From assembly GCF_019880635.1 (NCBI RefSeq), contig NZ_JAINVX010000001.1, forward strand, positions 372,001 through 436,000: DNA of 64,000 bases. Direction: 5' to 3'. Below are positions 54,606 through 63,319 of this stretch, in pieces. This stretch comes from Hanstruepera marina (GTDB lineage: Bacteria > Bacteroidota > Bacteroidia > Flavobacteriales > Flavobacteriaceae). A program made the translations under genes and the position numbers. The notes under the pieces were generated by a model, which saw nothing but the letters and a program-made list of their open reading frames with translations, made no database searches and was not told where the DNA came from. The stretch's first letter is position 1. Every line of letters begins with the position of its first letter.

Positions 54606-55966
54606 TGGCTAAAGTAAAAACAACTTTTTATTGTCAAAACTGTGGTACACAATATGCTAAATGGCAAGGGCAATGTAACGCCTGCAAGGAATGGAATACT
54701 ATTGCAGAAGAAGTTATTCAAAAGCCTGAAAAAAGTGATTGGCAATCGACATCTTCAGCTAAAACAAAGCGTGTTTCAAAACCGTTACTAATCAATGAAA
54801 TTGATACTTCTCAAGATGCACGCATGCAAACCAACGATGCCGAGTTTAACCGTGTTTTGGGAGGAGGCATTGTTCCAGGATCATTAACACTTTTAGGAGG
54901 TGAACCGGGTATTGGTAAAAGTACCTTGCTACTTCAAATTGCATTAAAATTACCTTACAAAACACTTTATGTTTCAGGAGAAGAAAGTCAGAAACAAATA
55001 AAAATGCGTGCCGAACGCATAAATCCCAATAGCAATAATTGTTACATTCTTACTGAAACAAAAACCCAAAATATTTTCAAACAAATTGAGGATTTAGAAC
55101 CAGATATAGTGGTGGTCGATTCTATTCAAACCTTGCATAGCGATTATATAGAATCTTCATCAGGCAGCATTTCTCAAATAAAAGAATGTACAACTGAACT
55201 TATCAAATTTGCTAAAGAAACTGCAACACCAGTTGTTTTAATAGGCCATATCACTAAGGATGGTAATATTGCTGGCCCGAAAATTTTAGAGCATATGGTT
55301 GATACGGTTTTGCAATTTGAAGGTGATCGCAATCACGTGTTTAGAATTTTACGAGCGAACAAAAACCGATTTGGATCGACAAACGAATTAGGTATTTACG
55401 AAATGCAAGGTTCAGGATTACGTGAAGTTTCTAATCCTAGTGAGATATTAATTTCTAAAAAAGACGAAGAACTATCCGGCAATGCCATTGCAGCCACTTT
55501 GGAAGGTATGCGGCCTTTAATGATTGAGGTCCAGGCCTTGGTAAGTACTGCTGTATATGGAACACCGCAGCGAAGTGCCACTGGATTTAATGCTAAGCGT
55601 TTAAATATGTTATTGGCCGTTTTAGAAAAACGAGCAGGATTTCGTTTAGGCGCCAAAGATGTCTTTCTAAACATTACTGGAGGCATAACGGTTGACGATC
55701 CTGCAATAGATTTAGCAGTAGTCGCAGCCATTCTATCATCAAACGAAGATGAAGCTCTGCAACGTGATTTTTGCTTTGCTGCAGAGGTTGGATTATCAGG
55801 TGAAATTCGCCCTGTGCAACGAGTTGAACAACGCATTTTGGAGGCTGAAAAACTTGGGTTTTCTACCATTTTTGTATCGAAATACAATAAAATTGCCTTG
55901 AAAAACACGGTCATAAAGATTCAAATGATTTCTAAGATTGAAGATTTGGTTGAATTTGTAGTTTAA
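54605..55966 (+). CDS. radA: DNA repair protein RadA
   Basis: 453 residues. A zinc finger with C10, C13, C24 and C27 is followed by a RecA-like ATPase with Walker A GGEPGIGKST and the KNRFG motif. The C-terminal Lon-like domain contains GGITVDDPAIDLA. RadA drives branch migration in recombination repair. It starts on the last base of the esterase-like gene, so translation is coupled. All domains are intact and of normal length. Confidence 0.96.
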   Translation: MAKVKTTFYCQNCGTQYAKWQGQCNACKEWNTIAEEVIQKPEKSDWQSTSSAKTKRVSKPLLINEIDTSQDARMQTNDAEFNRVLGGGIVPGSLTLLGGEPGIGKSTLLLQIALKLPYKTLYVSGEESQKQIKMRAERINPNSNNCYILTETKTQNIFKQIEDLEPDIVVVDSIQTLHSDYIESSSGSISQIKECTTELIKFAKETATPVVLIGHITKDGNIAGPKILEHMVDTVLQFEGDRNHVFRILRANKNRFGSTNELGIYEMQGSGLREVSNPSEILISKKDEELSGNAIAATLEGMRPLMIEVQALVSTAVYGTPQRSATGFNAKRLNMLLAVLEKRAGFRLGAKDVFLNITGGITVDDPAIDLAVVAAILSSNEDEALQRDFCFAAEVGLSGEIRPVQRVEQRILEAEKLGFSTIFVSKYNKIALKNTVIKIQMISKIEDLVEFVV

Positions 55967-55980
55967 ATAAAACCTTTAGA

Positions 55981-56568
55981 ATGAGTAATAAAATTAAATT
56001 TTCAGAGTATTTCATACAATTAGTATTAGTAGTAGTGGGTGTGTTTCTTGGAATTTTAGCTTCAGAATGGAATGCTTCAAACAATTTAAAAAGTAACCAG
56101 CGAGAAGTTTTAAATAACATAAAATTAGAAGTCCAAGCAAATTTGGAAACAGTTAAAAGAGCTCAAAAAAATCGAATAAAGTTTAATAAATCATTGGATA
56201 GTTTATACCCTCTTTTGACAGATGAGATAGTCAATGAACCTTTATTTGATAAGAATTTTAATGAACGCTTCCCAAATTGGAGAGGTGTTGGTGATGGTCA
56301 GCTTTCAAGTGCTATGTTTGAAATGGCAAAATATAGCAATCTGCTTTCAAGCATGGATATTGAAATTGCTTCTCAACTGTCAAAAACCTACACTGTGCAA
56401 AATGGACTGAATAAGACTAGAGACTCATTTCTTGAAAAGTTTTTTGATTTCAACTCTCAAACGACTTATAGTGATGCCTTAAGAATAATGTCTGCAATAA
56501 GGCAAGAATTAGGAAGCTTTGAAAACACTCTTCTAAAGGAATACTCTAAAACTTTAGAATTATTATAG
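55981..56568 (+). CDS. DUF6090-like one-helix membrane protein
   Basis: 195 residues. The N-terminal segment KIKFSEYFIQLVLVVVGVFLGILASEWN (about 4-31) contains a membrane helix and fits DUF6090, a family common in flavobacteria. The rest is alpha-helical and charged (YTVQNGLNKTRDSFLEKFF), without a recognised domain. The role is unknown. It lies 14 bases after radA and may be co-transcribed, but no functional link is visible. Confidence 0.72.
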   Translation: MSNKIKFSEYFIQLVLVVVGVFLGILASEWNASNNLKSNQREVLNNIKLEVQANLETVKRAQKNRIKFNKSLDSLYPLLTDEIVNEPLFDKNFNERFPNWRGVGDGQLSSAMFEMAKYSNLLSSMDIEIASQLSKTYTVQNGLNKTRDSFLEKFFDFNSQTTYSDALRIMSAIRQELGSFENTLLKEYSKTLELL

Positions 56569-56681
56569 CTTTTTTATTCAAGATCAAGATTTGCAAAGTT
56601 TTATTGTTTAAAAACCTCTAAACCAAGGGCTATTTTACTAAAATTCATTAATTTCGCAGGTCGAAAAGAATAAATGTACTT

Positions 56682-59600
56682 ATGAGCACTAAATTTCCTG
56701 AATATAAAGGACTTGACTTGCCAAATATTGCTAACGAAATCAGCAAGTATTGGCAAGAAAACAACATATTTGAAAAAAGCGTTTCTACAAGAGAGGGTCA
56801 TAAACCCTTTGTGTTTTTTGAAGGGCCTCCTTCTGCAAACGGTTTACCTGGTGTGCACCACGTTTTAGCTCGTGCCATAAAAGATATTTTTCCCCGTTAC
56901 AAAACCATGAAAGGTTATCAGGTTAAGCGTAAAGCGGGTTGGGACACGCATGGGTTGCCAATTGAGTTGGGTGTGGAAAAAGAACTAGGTATTACCAAAG
57001 AAGATATTGGTAAAACCATTTCTGTTGAAGATTACAACGCTGCTTGCCGTAAAGCGGTTATGCGCTATACTGATGTTTGGAACGACCTTACGCAAAAAAT
57101 GGGCTATTGGGTGGATATGGACAATCCATACGTTACCTACGAGCCTAAATACATGGAATCGGTTTGGTGGTTACTAAAACAGATATACAACAAAAGCCTG
57201 TTGTACAAAGGCTATACCATACAACCGTATTCGCCTAAAGCCGGGACAGGATTAAGTTCGCATGAGTTGAATCAACCAGGAACATATCAAGATGTTACAG
57301 ATACAACAGTTGTGGCACAATTTAAAGCGAATCAAGAATCATTGCCAGATTTCCTAAAAGAAGAAGGTGATATTCACTTCTTGGCTTGGACAACCACGCC
57401 ATGGACACTTCCAAGTAACACAGCCTTAACCGTTGGTCCAAGAATTGAATACGTTTTAGTTGAAACCTATAACCAATACACGTTTGAACCGATGAATGTG
57501 ATATTGGCTAAAAAATTAGTGAATTATCAATTTTCTGGAAAGTATAACCGAGTTGAGGACAAGTCAGAATTACTAGAATATAAATCTGGTGATAAAAAAA
57601 TTCCTTACTACGTTGTAAAAGAATTCAAAGGAGCTGATTTAGTAGGCATTACTTACGAGCAGTTATTGCCTTATGCTTTACCAAACGACAATCCTAAAAA
57701 TGCCTTTAGAGTTATTGCTGGAGATTTCGTAACTACCGAAGACGGAACAGGAATTGTACATACCGCACCAACCTTTGGCGCAGATGATGCTTTGGTTGCT
57801 AAACAAGCGAAACCAGAAGTACCACCAATGTTAGTGAAAGATGAAAATGAAAATTTGGTGCCTTTGGTTGATTTACAAGGTAAATTCCGTCCAGAAATGG
57901 GCGAGTTTGCAGGTAAATATGTCAAGAATGAATATTACAATGAAGGCGAAGTACCTGAAAAATCTGTTGATGTAGAGCTAGCTATCAAATTAAAAATTGA
58001 AAATAAAGCCTTTAAGGTTGAAAAATACAAGCACAGCTATCCTAATTGTTGGAGAACCGATAAACCCATTCTATACTATCCATTAGATTCTTGGTTTATT
58101 AAAGTAACTGATGTTAAGGACAGAATGTTTGAATTAAATGAAACAATCAATTGGAAACCAAAAGCAACAGGAACGGGTCGTTTTGGAAATTGGCTTGCCA
58201 ATGCTAATGATTGGAACTTATCGCGTTCGCGTTATTGGGGAATTCCGCTACCAATTTGGAGAACCGAAGATGGTAAAGAAGAAATTTGTATTGGTTCTGT
58301 TGAGGAGTTAAAAGCTGAAATGCAACGTGCCGTTGAGGCTGGCGTAATGAAAGCTGATATTTTTGCTGATTTCGAAGTGGGTAATAATTCTGAAGAAAAC
58401 TATGCCAAAATAGATTTACATAAAAACATCGTTGATGAGATCGTTTTGGTGTCACCATCTGGACAACCCATGAAACGTGAAGCTGATTTAATTGATGTCT
58501 GGTTCGATTCTGGTTCTATGCCTTATGCACAATGGCATTATCCGTTTGAAAACAAAGAAAAAATAGATAAGCATGAATCATTTCCAGCCGATTTTATCGC
58601 AGAAGGTGTTGATCAAACACGTGGTTGGTTTTACACCCTTCATGCCATAGGAACCATGGTTTTTGATTCTGTTGCTTATAAAAACGTGGTGTCTAACGGA
58701 TTGGTGTTAGACAAAAACGGACAAAAAATGTCCAAGCGTTTAGGAAATGCTACAGATCCTTTTGAAACCTTATCAACTTATGGTGCTGATGCCACGCGTT
58801 GGTATATGATTTCAAATGCAAACCCTTGGGACAACCTAAAATTTGATGTAGACGGTATTGAGGAAGTAAAACGTAAATTTTTTGGAACGCTTTACAATAC
58901 CTACTCATTTTTCAGTTTATATACAAATTTAGATAGTTTCAATTATAGCGAAGCCGATATTCCGTTAGAAGAACGTCCAGAGTTAGACCGTTGGATTTTA
59001 TCTGAATTACACACGCTTATCAAGAAGGTAGATGAATTCTATGCAGAATATGAACCTACCAAAGCCGCCAGAGCTATTTCAGACTTTACGCAAGAATATT
59101 TAAGTAATTGGTATGTACGACTTAGTAGAAGACGTTTCTGGAAAGGCGATTACCAAACCGATAAAATTTCGGCCTACCAAACCCTTTATACCTGTATGGT
59201 AACCTTGGCAAAACTAGGTGCGCCAATTGCACCATTTTACATGGATAAACTTTACCAAGACTTAACCCAAGTAACACATAAAGAAAATGTTGAGAGTGTA
59301 CATTTGGCTGAGTTTCCAAAATATGACGAAAGCTTTGTAGATAAAAGTTTAGAGCGTAAGATGGAGAATGCCCAAACAATATCATCGTTAGTATTGTCGT
59401 TAAGAGCCAAGGAGAAGATAAAAGTGCGTCAACCCTTGCAAAAAATTATGATTCCTGTTGATAATAAACAACAAAAGGAGGAAATTTTAGCGGTTGCCAG
59501 TTTGATAAAGCATGAAGTAAATGTTAAAGAGATTGAGTTGTTGGAAGATGCTTCAGATATCTTGGTAAAACAGATTAAACCAAATTTCAAGGTTTTGGGT

Positions 59601-60086
59601 CCTCGTTTTGGTAAGGATATGAAGGTGATTGCTAGCACTATCATGCAATTTACAGCCGATGATATTAAAAAAATCGAGCAAAATGGAGAAATAGCGGTTG
59701 AAATTAACGGAAAAAGTCTTACTTTAGGACTCGAAGATGTAGAGATTACTTCTCAAGATATTGAAGGCTGGTTAGTAGCTAATGAAGGTAGTTTAACAGT
59801 AGCTTTAGATGTTACGATTTCTGATGATTTACGAAAAGAAGGGATTGCTCGTGAGCTCGTAAATCGTATTCAAAATTTACGTAAAGATTCAGGATTTGAA
59901 GTCACAGATAGAATTGATGTGATACTTCAAAAAGATGAAAAAATAGTTGAAGCAATAGAAACGAATATGGCCTATATTAAGGCAGAAACATTAACAAAGG
60001 AATTAGAAATAAAAGATCAAATAAATAATGGTATAGAAATTGTTTTCGATGATGTAAATACCAAATTATTTATTCAAAAACATTAA
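56682..60086 (+). CDS. ileS: Isoleucyl-tRNA synthetase, GxHH form
   Basis: 1134 residues. A class I synthetase with the long C-terminus of IleS2-type enzymes. The HxGH signature is replaced by G57-V58-H59-H60 (NGLPGVHHVLAR), and the second motif is KMSKR (682-686). DTHGLPIE, the editing-domain phrase TAPTFGADD, and the anticodon-binding helices are present. The swapped motif is known in IleRS2 enzymes, where it confers mupirocin hyper-resistance. TAATTTCG, a one-mismatch -7 box, lies upstream (56649-56656). A dksA-like gene follows after four bases. Confidence 0.96.
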   Translation: MSTKFPEYKGLDLPNIANEISKYWQENNIFEKSVSTREGHKPFVFFEGPPSANGLPGVHHVLARAIKDIFPRYKTMKGYQVKRKAGWDTHGLPIELGVEKELGITKEDIGKTISVEDYNAACRKAVMRYTDVWNDLTQKMGYWVDMDNPYVTYEPKYMESVWWLLKQIYNKSLLYKGYTIQPYSPKAGTGLSSHELNQPGTYQDVTDTTVVAQFKANQESLPDFLKEEGDIHFLAWTTTPWTLPSNTALTVGPRIEYVLVETYNQYTFEPMNVILAKKLVNYQFSGKYNRVEDKSELLEYKSGDKKIPYYVVKEFKGADLVGITYEQLLPYALPNDNPKNAFRVIAGDFVTTEDGTGIVHTAPTFGADDALVAKQAKPEVPPMLVKDENENLVPLVDLQGKFRPEMGEFAGKYVKNEYYNEGEVPEKSVDVELAIKLKIENKAFKVEKYKHSYPNCWRTDKPILYYPLDSWFIKVTDVKDRMFELNETINWKPKATGTGRFGNWLANANDWNLSRSRYWGIPLPIWRTEDGKEEICIGSVEELKAEMQRAVEAGVMKADIFADFEVGNNSEENYAKIDLHKNIVDEIVLVSPSGQPMKREADLIDVWFDSGSMPYAQWHYPFENKEKIDKHESFPADFIAEGVDQTRGWFYTLHAIGTMVFDSVAYKNVVSNGLVLDKNGQKMSKRLGNATDPFETLSTYGADATRWYMISNANPWDNLKFDVDGIEEVKRKFFGTLYNTYSFFSLYTNLDSFNYSEADIPLEERPELDRWILSELHTLIKKVDEFYAEYEPTKAARAISDFTQEYLSNWYVRLSRRRFWKGDYQTDKISAYQTLYTCMVTLAKLGAPIAPFYMDKLYQDLTQVTHKENVESVHLAEFPKYDESFVDKSLERKMENAQTISSLVLSLRAKEKIKVRQPLQKIMIPVDNKQQKEEILAVASLIKHEVNVKEIELLEDASDILVKQIKPNFKVLGPRFGKDMKVIASTIMQFTADDIKKIEQNGEIAVEINGKSLTLGLEDVEITSQDIEGWLVANEGSLTVALDVTISDDLRKEGIARELVNRIQNLRKDSGFEVTDRIDVILQKDEKIVEAIETNMAYIKAETLTKELEIKDQINNGIEIVFDDVNTKLFIQKH

Positions 60087-60090
60087 GATT

Positions 60091-60471
60091 ATGGGTGTAG
60101 ATACAAACGTAAGATATTCAGATAAAGATTTAGCTGAATTCAAAAAGCTTATTCAGGAGAAAATTGATAAAGCTCAGCACGATTTAGAACTTATCAAAAG
60201 TGCTTATATGAATGACCATAACAATGGTACAGACGATACCTCTCCTACATTTAAAGCTTTTGAAGAGGGAAGTGAAACCATGAGTAAGGAAGCCAATTCG
60301 CAATTGGCAATTAGACAAGAAAAATTTATTCGCGATTTAAAAAACGCCCTTATTCGTATTGAAAATAAGACCTATGGTATTTGCCGTGTTACTAAAAAGC
60401 TAATAAGTAAAGAACGTTTAAAGTTAGTGCCTCATGCCACTTTGAGTATCGAAGCAAAAAACATGCAATAA
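60091..60471 (+). CDS. DksA/TraR-like protein lacking the zinc cysteines
   Basis: 126 residues. A helical coiled coil (about 11-90), then the DksA-type C-terminal segment YGICRVTKKLISKERLKLVPHATLSIEAK. Only C98 of the four zinc Cys remains; the others are T101, S119 and A122. The fold may hold together without zinc, as in some DksA2 proteins. It could bind RNA polymerase and affect transcription, but this is inference from the family. It follows ileS after four bases and is probably co-transcribed. Confidence 0.85.
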   Translation: MGVDTNVRYSDKDLAEFKKLIQEKIDKAQHDLELIKSAYMNDHNNGTDDTSPTFKAFEEGSETMSKEANSQLAIRQEKFIRDLKNALIRIENKTYGICRVTKKLISKERLKLVPHATLSIEAKNMQ

Positions 60472-60492
60472 GCATTCTGCTACTATAAATCT

Positions 60493-60526
60493 AAACGCTT
60501 CGATATAAATTGGAGCGTTTTTTGTT
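60493..60526 (+). terminator. Hairpin after the DksA-like gene
   Basis: Stem AAACGCT / AGCGTTT plus a C-G and a wobble pair, followed by six T. The T tract ends three bases before the ATG of the next gene. Confidence 0.7.
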
Positions 60527-60529
60527 TTT

Positions 60530-61144
60530 ATGAGAACAGTTATTCTTTTCCTTTTTTTATCAGGTCATCTATTTGCCCAAAAAATAATCCAAGAACAAAT
60601 AGATGCCTCACAAATAACTACGGTTTCTATTTCTGGAGACGGGATGTTTAAGATAAATATATCAACCCAAAAAACCAATGTTGCGGACGTAACTTTAAAT
60701 ATTGAAGGTGAGAATTTTGAACAAGTTATTCTTCAAGCTTATAGGAAACACGATACACTGTTTTTGGGAAGTGCATACCAACCTTTATTTACACCTCCAG
60801 ATGATAAGTTAAGTGCCCATAAAAAAATATCAATAGAACTAACTATGGTAATTCCGGAACATTTGGCGGTTGATACATCGAGTGATATAGCTTCTGTTTT
60901 TGTAAATGGAATATACGAAAACTTAATAGCCCAATTACTAAATGGGCATTTTAATGCAACGGCTTTTTCAGGCAACTTATTGGTTAATACGTTGCACGGA
61001 AATATAGATGTAAATACTAATGCCGCTGAATTAAACTTAAAATCAAAAAACGGTAGTATTAAACAGCAGACCATTAATAATGGAATAAATAAAATAACGC
61101 TGCATACTGTTAATGGAAATATAAGCGTAACAAAAACCCAATAA
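60530..61144 (+). CDS. DUF4097-like secreted adhesin-fold protein
   Basis: 204 residues. A signal peptide of about 16 residues ends LFAQ. The mature part is a right-handed repeat of short strands with phrases LNGHFNATAFSGN, NTLHGNIDVNTN and TVNGNISV. This is the putative-adhesin (DUF4097) pattern. The role is unknown. The ATG lies right after the T tract of a terminator-like hairpin, so its transcription start is not clear. lspA follows after 31 bases. Confidence 0.78.
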   Translation: MRTVILFLFLSGHLFAQKIIQEQIDASQITTVSISGDGMFKINISTQKTNVADVTLNIEGENFEQVILQAYRKHDTLFLGSAYQPLFTPPDDKLSAHKKISIELTMVIPEHLAVDTSSDIASVFVNGIYENLIAQLLNGHFNATAFSGNLLVNTLHGNIDVNTNAAELNLKSKNGSIKQQTINNGINKITLHTVNGNISVTKTQ

Positions 61145-61175
61145 TATTTCTATTTTAGCGCGAAACAAAATCAAC

Positions 61176-61805
61176 ATGTCCCTAAAAAAATCCGTTTTAT
61201 GTATTGTTATCGTTTTACTTATTGACCAAATAAGTAAAATATATATTAAAACCCATTTTGTTTTAGGAGAAGATGTTGAAGTATTTTCTTGGTTTAAACT
61301 CTATTTTGTGGAAAACGATGGTATGGCTTGGGGAACAAAAATTAGTGATTTTATTTCTTTTATAAGTGATCGTACCGCAAAGATATGTTTAACGGTTTTT
61401 AGAATTGTAGCTATTTGTGGTATAGGGTATTGGCTTTATGATGCCACAAAAAAACAAAGTTCAAGAGTATTGATTTGGGCTATAGCATTAATATTCGCTG
61501 GTGCATTGGGAAATATAATTGACTCGGTATTTTATGGTGTGTTATTTAATGACAGTCATGGGCAAGTTGCTTCTTTTTTATCTCCAGATGGTGGTTACGA
61601 TACCTTACTACATGGTAAAGTTGTAGATATGTTATATTTTCCACTATGGAAGGGCTATTTACCCGAATGGTTACCATTTTATGGTGGTAAATATTTTACC
61701 TTTTTCGAACCAGTTTTTAATATAGCCGATGTAGCTATAAGCTCTGGATTTGGCCTTTTAATAGTGTTTAATAAAAGGGCATTTAAAGGGAATCAAAATT
61801 CGTAG
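61176..61805 (+). CDS. lspA: Lipoprotein signal peptidase
   Basis: 209 residues with four membrane helices. The catalytic pair is D151 (GKVVDMLYF) and D185 (FNIADVAIS), with conserved D17 (LIDQISK). It is longer than E. coli LspA (164), owing to a periplasmic insert around 125-175 as seen in other Bacteroidota. It cleaves prolipoproteins, of which this window encodes several. Its 3' end overlaps the convergent cyclo-ligase by 13 bases. Confidence 0.93.
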   Translation: MSLKKSVLCIVIVLLIDQISKIYIKTHFVLGEDVEVFSWFKLYFVENDGMAWGTKISDFISFISDRTAKICLTVFRIVAICGIGYWLYDATKKQSSRVLIWAIALIFAGALGNIIDSVFYGVLFNDSHGQVASFLSPDGGYDTLLHGKVVDMLYFPLWKGYLPEWLPFYGGKYFTFFEPVFNIADVAISSGFGLLIVFNKRAFKGNQNS

Positions 61806-62356
61806 ATATTTTTTGGTGTTACACAATAATCCAAAGGAATATCGGTATCAATAATACCTTCTATAGTTTCTTCTGGTTCAAAAAATGACAACCCTATTTT
61901 TATGATTTCAGGTTTACACTGACTTAAAAACACATCGTAAAACCCTTTGCCGTAACCTACGCGATTTCCTCTCTTATCGTAAGCCAAAAGCGGTATAAAA
62001 GCAATATCAATTTCATTGTGTGCTATCTCTATTCCGTCAACCGGCTCTGGAACGTTAAAATTACTTTTCTTAATAACAGTCGAATCGGTCAATAAATAGT
62101 TGATCATAGATAAAGATTTTAATACCGTTTTAGAAACCACAATGTGTTTGTCTTTTCCAGATAAAATATTCAATATAAAATCGGTATTAACTTCTTTAAA
62201 TTCTGGTATCGTTAAAAAAGTATGGTAGTACGATACATTCCAAATAGGTAATTTTAAAAGGTTATTGGCAATTTTCAGGCTTAAATCGTCAACAGTGTTA
62301 ATGGTTAGTTCAGAGCGTAATGCTTTGTATTTTTTTCGTAGTTCGGTTTTGGTCAT
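61793..62356 (-). CDS. 5-formyltetrahydrofolate cyclo-ligase
   Basis: 187 residues. It converts 5-formyl-THF to 5,10-methenyl-THF with ATP. The N-terminal TKTELRKKYKALR and the motif GNRVGYGKGFYD match the family. It overlaps the AstE-like gene by four bases (ATGA), so it is the last gene of a rimK-astE-like-cyclo-ligase operon. The family is often named ygfA or fau, so no symbol is forced here. Confidence 0.92.
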   Translation of the reverse strand: MTKTELRKKYKALRSELTINTVDDLSLKIANNLLKLPIWNVSYYHTFLTIPEFKEVNTDFILNILSGKDKHIVVSKTVLKSLSMINYLLTDSTVIKKSNFNVPEPVDGIEIAHNEIDIAFIPLLAYDKRGNRVGYGKGFYDVFLSQCKPEIIKIGLSFFEPEETIEGIIDTDIPLDYCVTPKNIYEF

Positions 62357-63315
62357 TTTAATGCTGTGGTTATGTTAAATAGAGCATCGCCTTGATAGAC
62401 AATAGGCGATTCGTTTACATTAATAACATAACCTGTATGAGCCGCTTTCACAAAATGATTAAACTTACCGTAGGGGTCTGTTATGTTTCCAATAATATCA
62501 TCTTTTTCGACTCGAGAGTTGATAGCTACTGAAGCCTTGAACATACCAGAATAATTTGCGCGTTGCCATTTACTTTGGGTAATAAACACACAATCTTTTT
62601 TAGGCGCTGAAACCTTAAATTTTGAATTTAGCATACCAAAATGATGTAGGATACGCTTGGCACCATTAACGCCTGTGTTGGTAACAGTAGCATCTATATG
62701 GTATGATTTTCCACCTTCAAAAAGTAGCATGGGAACACCTAATTTATAACAGGTATTTCTAAATGATTTTTTAAGGTTTTTAGAATACAAAACAAAAGGG
62801 GCGCCAAAAGATTTAGCCCAAGCATCTAATTTGGGGTTATTTTTTGCTATCCTAATTTGAGGGGCATTAAAACGTCCAGAACCACCTGTGTGAAAGTCTA
62901 TTGCAAAATCAACTTGAGTAACTACTTCATTTACCAGTTTATAGGCAACGCGGCTTGCTAATGACCCTCTTTTAATTCCAGGGAAAACACGGTTTAAATC
63001 GCGTCCATCAGGGAATTCACGTTTCATATTAATAAACCCAAATATATTAATAACAGGAATGCAAATAATGGTGCCGCATTTGGGTTTGTTAATGCCCTTG
63101 GCAATTATTTGTCTCACGATTTCAACACCATTAACTTCATCACCATGAATACCAGCAGTAAATAAAATTGTTGGGCCAGGTTTTTTTGATCGCTCAACAA
63201 TTATAGGGACATCAATGGTAGATGTAGTATGTAATTTTGCCACATCAAAGTTTAGTTCGTAGCTTTTGCCTGGTAAAATACGTGTTCCTAAAATAGTGAT
63301 GGGTTTTGCTGGCAT
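62353..63315 (-). CDS. AstE/aspartoacylase-like zinc deacylase
   Basis: 320 residues. Zinc ligands are H57 and E60 (GIHGDEVNGVE) and H142 (DFHTGG), with the R105-DLNRVFPG loop. These are the succinylglutamate desuccinylase/aspartoacylase features. The C-terminal part carries a beta domain (YSGMFKASVAINSRVEKDDIIGNI). The arginine-succinyl pathway genes are absent, so the true substrate is probably different. It lies four bases after rimK, which adds glutamates to ribosomal protein S6. A role in removing or handling such groups is inference. Confidence 0.85.
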   Translation of the reverse strand: MPAKPITILGTRILPGKSYELNFDVAKLHTTSTIDVPIIVERSKKPGPTILFTAGIHGDEVNGVEIVRQIIAKGINKPKCGTIICIPVINIFGFINMKREFPDGRDLNRVFPGIKRGSLASRVAYKLVNEVVTQVDFAIDFHTGGSGRFNAPQIRIAKNNPKLDAWAKSFGAPFVLYSKNLKKSFRNTCYKLGVPMLLFEGGKSYHIDATVTNTGVNGAKRILHHFGMLNSKFKVSAPKKDCVFITQSKWQRANYSGMFKASVAINSRVEKDDIIGNITDPYGKFNHFVKAAHTGYVINVNESPIVYQGDALFNITTALK

Positions 63316-63319
63316 GGCG

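Noticed and set aside
55396-55914. 172-codon open frame opposite radA
   Set aside because: It lies wholly within the well-supported radA gene on the other strand, and its translation has no recognisable domain.
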